NCBI GenBank assembly: GCA_037138055.1 | Contig: JBAXJB010000002.1 | Span: 1 to 64,000, forward strand | Reading direction: 5' to 3' | DNA: 64,000 nucleotides | Origin: CAITNM01 sp037138055 | GTDB lineage: Bacteria; Pseudomonadota; Alphaproteobacteria; Paracaedibacterales; CAITNM01 | Shown here: one piece after another, positions 62,468 through 64,000 of the stretch | Position numbering within the stretch: the stretch's first letter is position 1 | How the letters are laid out: the number at the start of each line of letters is the position of its first letter | Translations under genes and position numbers: made by a program | The notes under the pieces: model-generated | What the model saw: only the letters and a program-made list of their open reading frames with translations | What the model was told of the DNA's origin: nothing | The model's database searches: none

Positions 62468-63517
62468 ATGAAGACACCTGTAATAAATCAAGAATACAAT
62501 TTGTTTTTATCGAATCTAAAAAAACGTGTTTCTCTATCACGTCATAAGGCCGTTCTTAGCGTAAACAAAGAACTAATCCTACTTTACCATCATATTGGTA
62601 CTGTCATTTTGAATTCTCAAACGAACCATGGCTGGGGCGCCAAAATCATTGATCAGCTTTCGCGAGATTTACGATCAGAATTTCCTGAGATGAAGGGATT
62701 TAGCCCTCAGAACTTAAAATATATGAGACGATTTGCCGAGGAATACAGCTTTGATGAAATTGGTCAACAGGCTATTGACCAATTGCCTTGGGGACATATC
62801 ATAACCTTGATATATGACATTGCAAATAAAACGGAAAGAACATTTTATATTAATGGTACTATTCAAAATGGTTGGTCGAGGAATATATTATCAATGCAGA
62901 TTGAAACAGATTTGTTCAAAAGACAGGGCAAATCAATTACAAACTTTCAAAGTCAATTATCGTCCCCTCATTCTGATTTGGCACAGGCAACCTTGAAAAA
63001 CCCCTATCTATTTGATTTTTTAAGCTTAGGAGATGATGCTCATGAGAGAGAAGTCGAAAAAGGGCTTGTTAGCCATATTGAAAAATTCCTTCTTGAACTT
63101 GGGGAAGGCTTTGCTTTTCTAGGGCGCCAGTACCATCTACAGGTTGAAGATCAGGATTTCTATATTGATTTGTTATTTTACCATATTAAATTACGCTCTT
63201 TTGTTGTTATTGAGCTAAAATCTGGCAAATTTAAGCCTGAATATGCTGGTAAGCTGAATTTCTACCTTTCTGCAGTTGATGATTTGCTGCGTCAACCTGG
63301 AGATAATCCTTCTATTGGCCTAATTTTATGTCGGTCTAAGGTTGGAGTTCTTGCAGAGTATGCACTTCGAGACATGTCCAAGCCTATTGGTCTTGCTGAG
63401 TATAAACTAACTGAAAATCTGCCAAACAACCTAAAAACGGCTTTACCAACCATTGAAGAGCTAGAAGCCGAGTTAACAAAAAACTTTGAAAATGAAGGGG
63501 AAAATGAAAAGTCATAG
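62468..63517 (+). CDS. DUF1016/YhcG-like PDDEXK nuclease, transposon passenger
   Basis: 349 residues from ATG 62468 (AAGGAA seven bases upstream). N-terminal helical DUF1016_N (SVNKELILLYHHIGTVIL, GFSPQNLKYMRRFAEEY), then a PDDEXK nuclease core with Asp234 (FYIDLLFYH) and Glu249-x-Lys251 (VVIELKSGKF). Such proteins are scattered through bacteria and mobile elements; the role is unsettled and defence, restriction or element maintenance have been suggested. It ends 54 bp before the right terminal repeat. It follows tnpA by 16 bp. Confidence 0.9.
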   Translation: MKTPVINQEYNLFLSNLKKRVSLSRHKAVLSVNKELILLYHHIGTVILNSQTNHGWGAKIIDQLSRDLRSEFPEMKGFSPQNLKYMRRFAEEYSFDEIGQQAIDQLPWGHIITLIYDIANKTERTFYINGTIQNGWSRNILSMQIETDLFKRQGKSITNFQSQLSSPHSDLAQATLKNPYLFDFLSLGDDAHEREVEKGLVSHIEKFLLELGEGFAFLGRQYHLQVEDQDFYIDLLFYHIKLRSFVVIELKSGKFKPEYAGKLNFYLSAVDDLLRQPGDNPSIGLILCRSKVGVLAEYALRDMSKPIGLAEYKLTENLPNNLKTALPTIEELEAELTKNFENEGENEKS

Positions 63518-63571
63518 AAATATGAGTCAACAGTGCATTATCAAATGGGGTAATTGTGCGCATAATATGCT

Positions 63572-63606
63572 ACTAGGAAAATTCACACCAATGTGCCTGA
63601 TACCCC
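63572..63606 (-). repeat. Right terminal inverted repeat
   Basis: Mirror of the left end with 32 of 35 matches, ending CCCC at 63606. Confidence 0.95.
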
Positions 63607-63611
63607 AGCTT
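63607..63611. repeat. Target-site duplication, right copy (AGCTT)
   Basis: AGCTT follows the right end; it matches 58273-58277. Confidence 0.93.
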
Positions 63612-63629
63612 TTGTAGAACCAAAGAAAA

Positions 63630-64000
63630 ATGAGCCCAAAAGCCAAACAGCGCACTATACGCCTTGTCCTAATCTTAGGTCTTGTAACAGGTATTTGCCT
63701 TTTTCTAGTGGGTGCGTTGCGTGAAAATATTGTCTATTTCAAAACTCCAAGTGAACTTTTGGTTTTGACAGATCATCCCAAAAAACTACGCCTTGGGGGT
63801 TTGGTCGTCAAAGGCACGCTATATTCAAAAAACAGCCAGCACAACTTTATGGTAACAGACCAAAAAACTACCATACAGGTTATGTACAGTGGCCGTTTGC
63901 CAGATCTATTTCGGGAAAATCAAGGAATAGTCGCTATTGGAAATTACGATAGCTCTAAAAAAATCTTTAATGCTAATCAGCTTTTGGCAAAGCATGATCA
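63630..64000 (+). CDS. ccmE: CcmE haem chaperone (cut by window end)
   Basis: At least 123 residues; the 3' end lies outside. N-terminal membrane anchor (LVLILGLVTGICLFLVGAL), then the OB-fold beta barrel (RLGGLVVKGTL, TIQVMYSGRLPDLFRENQ) and the haem-binding His122 in LLAKHD. CcmE takes haem from CcmC and passes it to apocytochrome c. Only 18 bp separate the transposon target copy from ATG 63630, so its expression now depends on the transposon end or read-through. Confidence 0.92.
   Translation, partial: MSPKAKQRTIRLVLILGLVTGICLFLVGALRENIVYFKTPSELLVLTDHPKKLRLGGLVVKGTLYSKNSQHNFMVTDQKTTIQVMYSGRLPDLFRENQGIVAIGNYDSSKKIFNANQLLAKHD

Larger units (their letters stand above)
58278..63606. mobile_element. 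Tn3-family transposon with TnpI recombinase and DUF1016 nuclease
   Basis: 5,329 bp bounded by 35-bp inverted repeats that start GGGGTATCAGGCACATTGGTG and flanked by AGCTT direct repeats. Order: left end, resolution site, tyrosine recombinase, Tn3 transposase, DUF1016 nuclease, right end. All three genes are intact and in one orientation, with 4-bp overlap of the first two. This layout recalls TnpI-type Tn3 elements such as Tn4430. It splits ccmD from ccmE. Confidence 0.95.

Overview
The window is about 64 kb of AT-rich, gene-dense bacterial chromosome. The best fit is a deep-branching alphaproteobacterium, probably host-associated or intracellular (Holosporales/Rickettsiales-like). Reasons: a circularly permuted two-piece ssrA (tmRNA) gene next to an alpha-type sspB, a fliL-fliM-DUF6468-motE flagellar block, 5-aminolevulinate synthase (C4 haem pathway), a Tim44-like protein, a COG5360 heparinase-like gene, and many small secreted proteins of low complexity. 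Genus is inference; the sequence has no rRNA.

Layout. 1-18 kb: an S9-type hydrolase; YmdB phosphoesterase; hflK-hflC-degP-nfu-transglycosylase run; folD overlapping a CofE/FolC2-like glutamate ligase; an RlmD-type rRNA methyltransferase; a slipin/NfeD pair; hemA (ALAS); xseA; and a 1.03-kb tandem duplication that carries two secreted methyltransferase-like proteins. 18-26 kb: tRNA-Ser, SRPBCC protein, membrane-anchored methyltransferase, MarR and GNAT genes, alkD-lolD, and the flagellar block. 26-46 kb: Lrp regulator, heparinase-like protein, serine beta-lactamase-like protein, UDP-sugar dehydrogenase plus epimerase (UDP-glucuronate/galacturonate supply), HIT, dnaQ, YceD, tRNA-Asp, valS, ubiE, Tim44, rsfS-rlmH, tRNA-Phe and a DAACS symporter. 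45-52 kb: three small secreted acidic or charged proteins, ftsZ, anmK, sspB and permuted ssrA. 52-58 kb: hrcA-grpE, a GlpC-like Fe-S protein, a secreted protein with a HicA-like C-terminus, tRNA-Arg, kdsB, a 44-aa membrane ORF and ccmC-ccmD.

The main finding lies at 58278-63606. It is a complete 5,329-bp Tn3-family transposon with 35-bp terminal inverted repeats that start GGGG and a 5-bp target duplication (AGCTT). It has a compact resolution site made of TACGTA-type motifs, a TnpI-type tyrosine recombinase, a Tn3 DDE transposase with all three acidic residues, and a DUF1016/YhcG-like PDDEXK nuclease as passenger. It has inserted into the 3' end of ccmD and so splits the ccmC-ccmD-ccmE cytochrome c maturation operon. 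Removing the element and one target copy restores a ccmD frame whose TGA overlaps the ccmE ATG.

A second point of interest is the permuted ssrA. It encodes the tag ANNNIRVAAAAAA, has only a 7-nt intervening segment, and lies directly upstream of sspB, the adaptor for ssrA-tagged proteins. Many convergent neighbours overlap by a few bases, which shows how compact this genome is.
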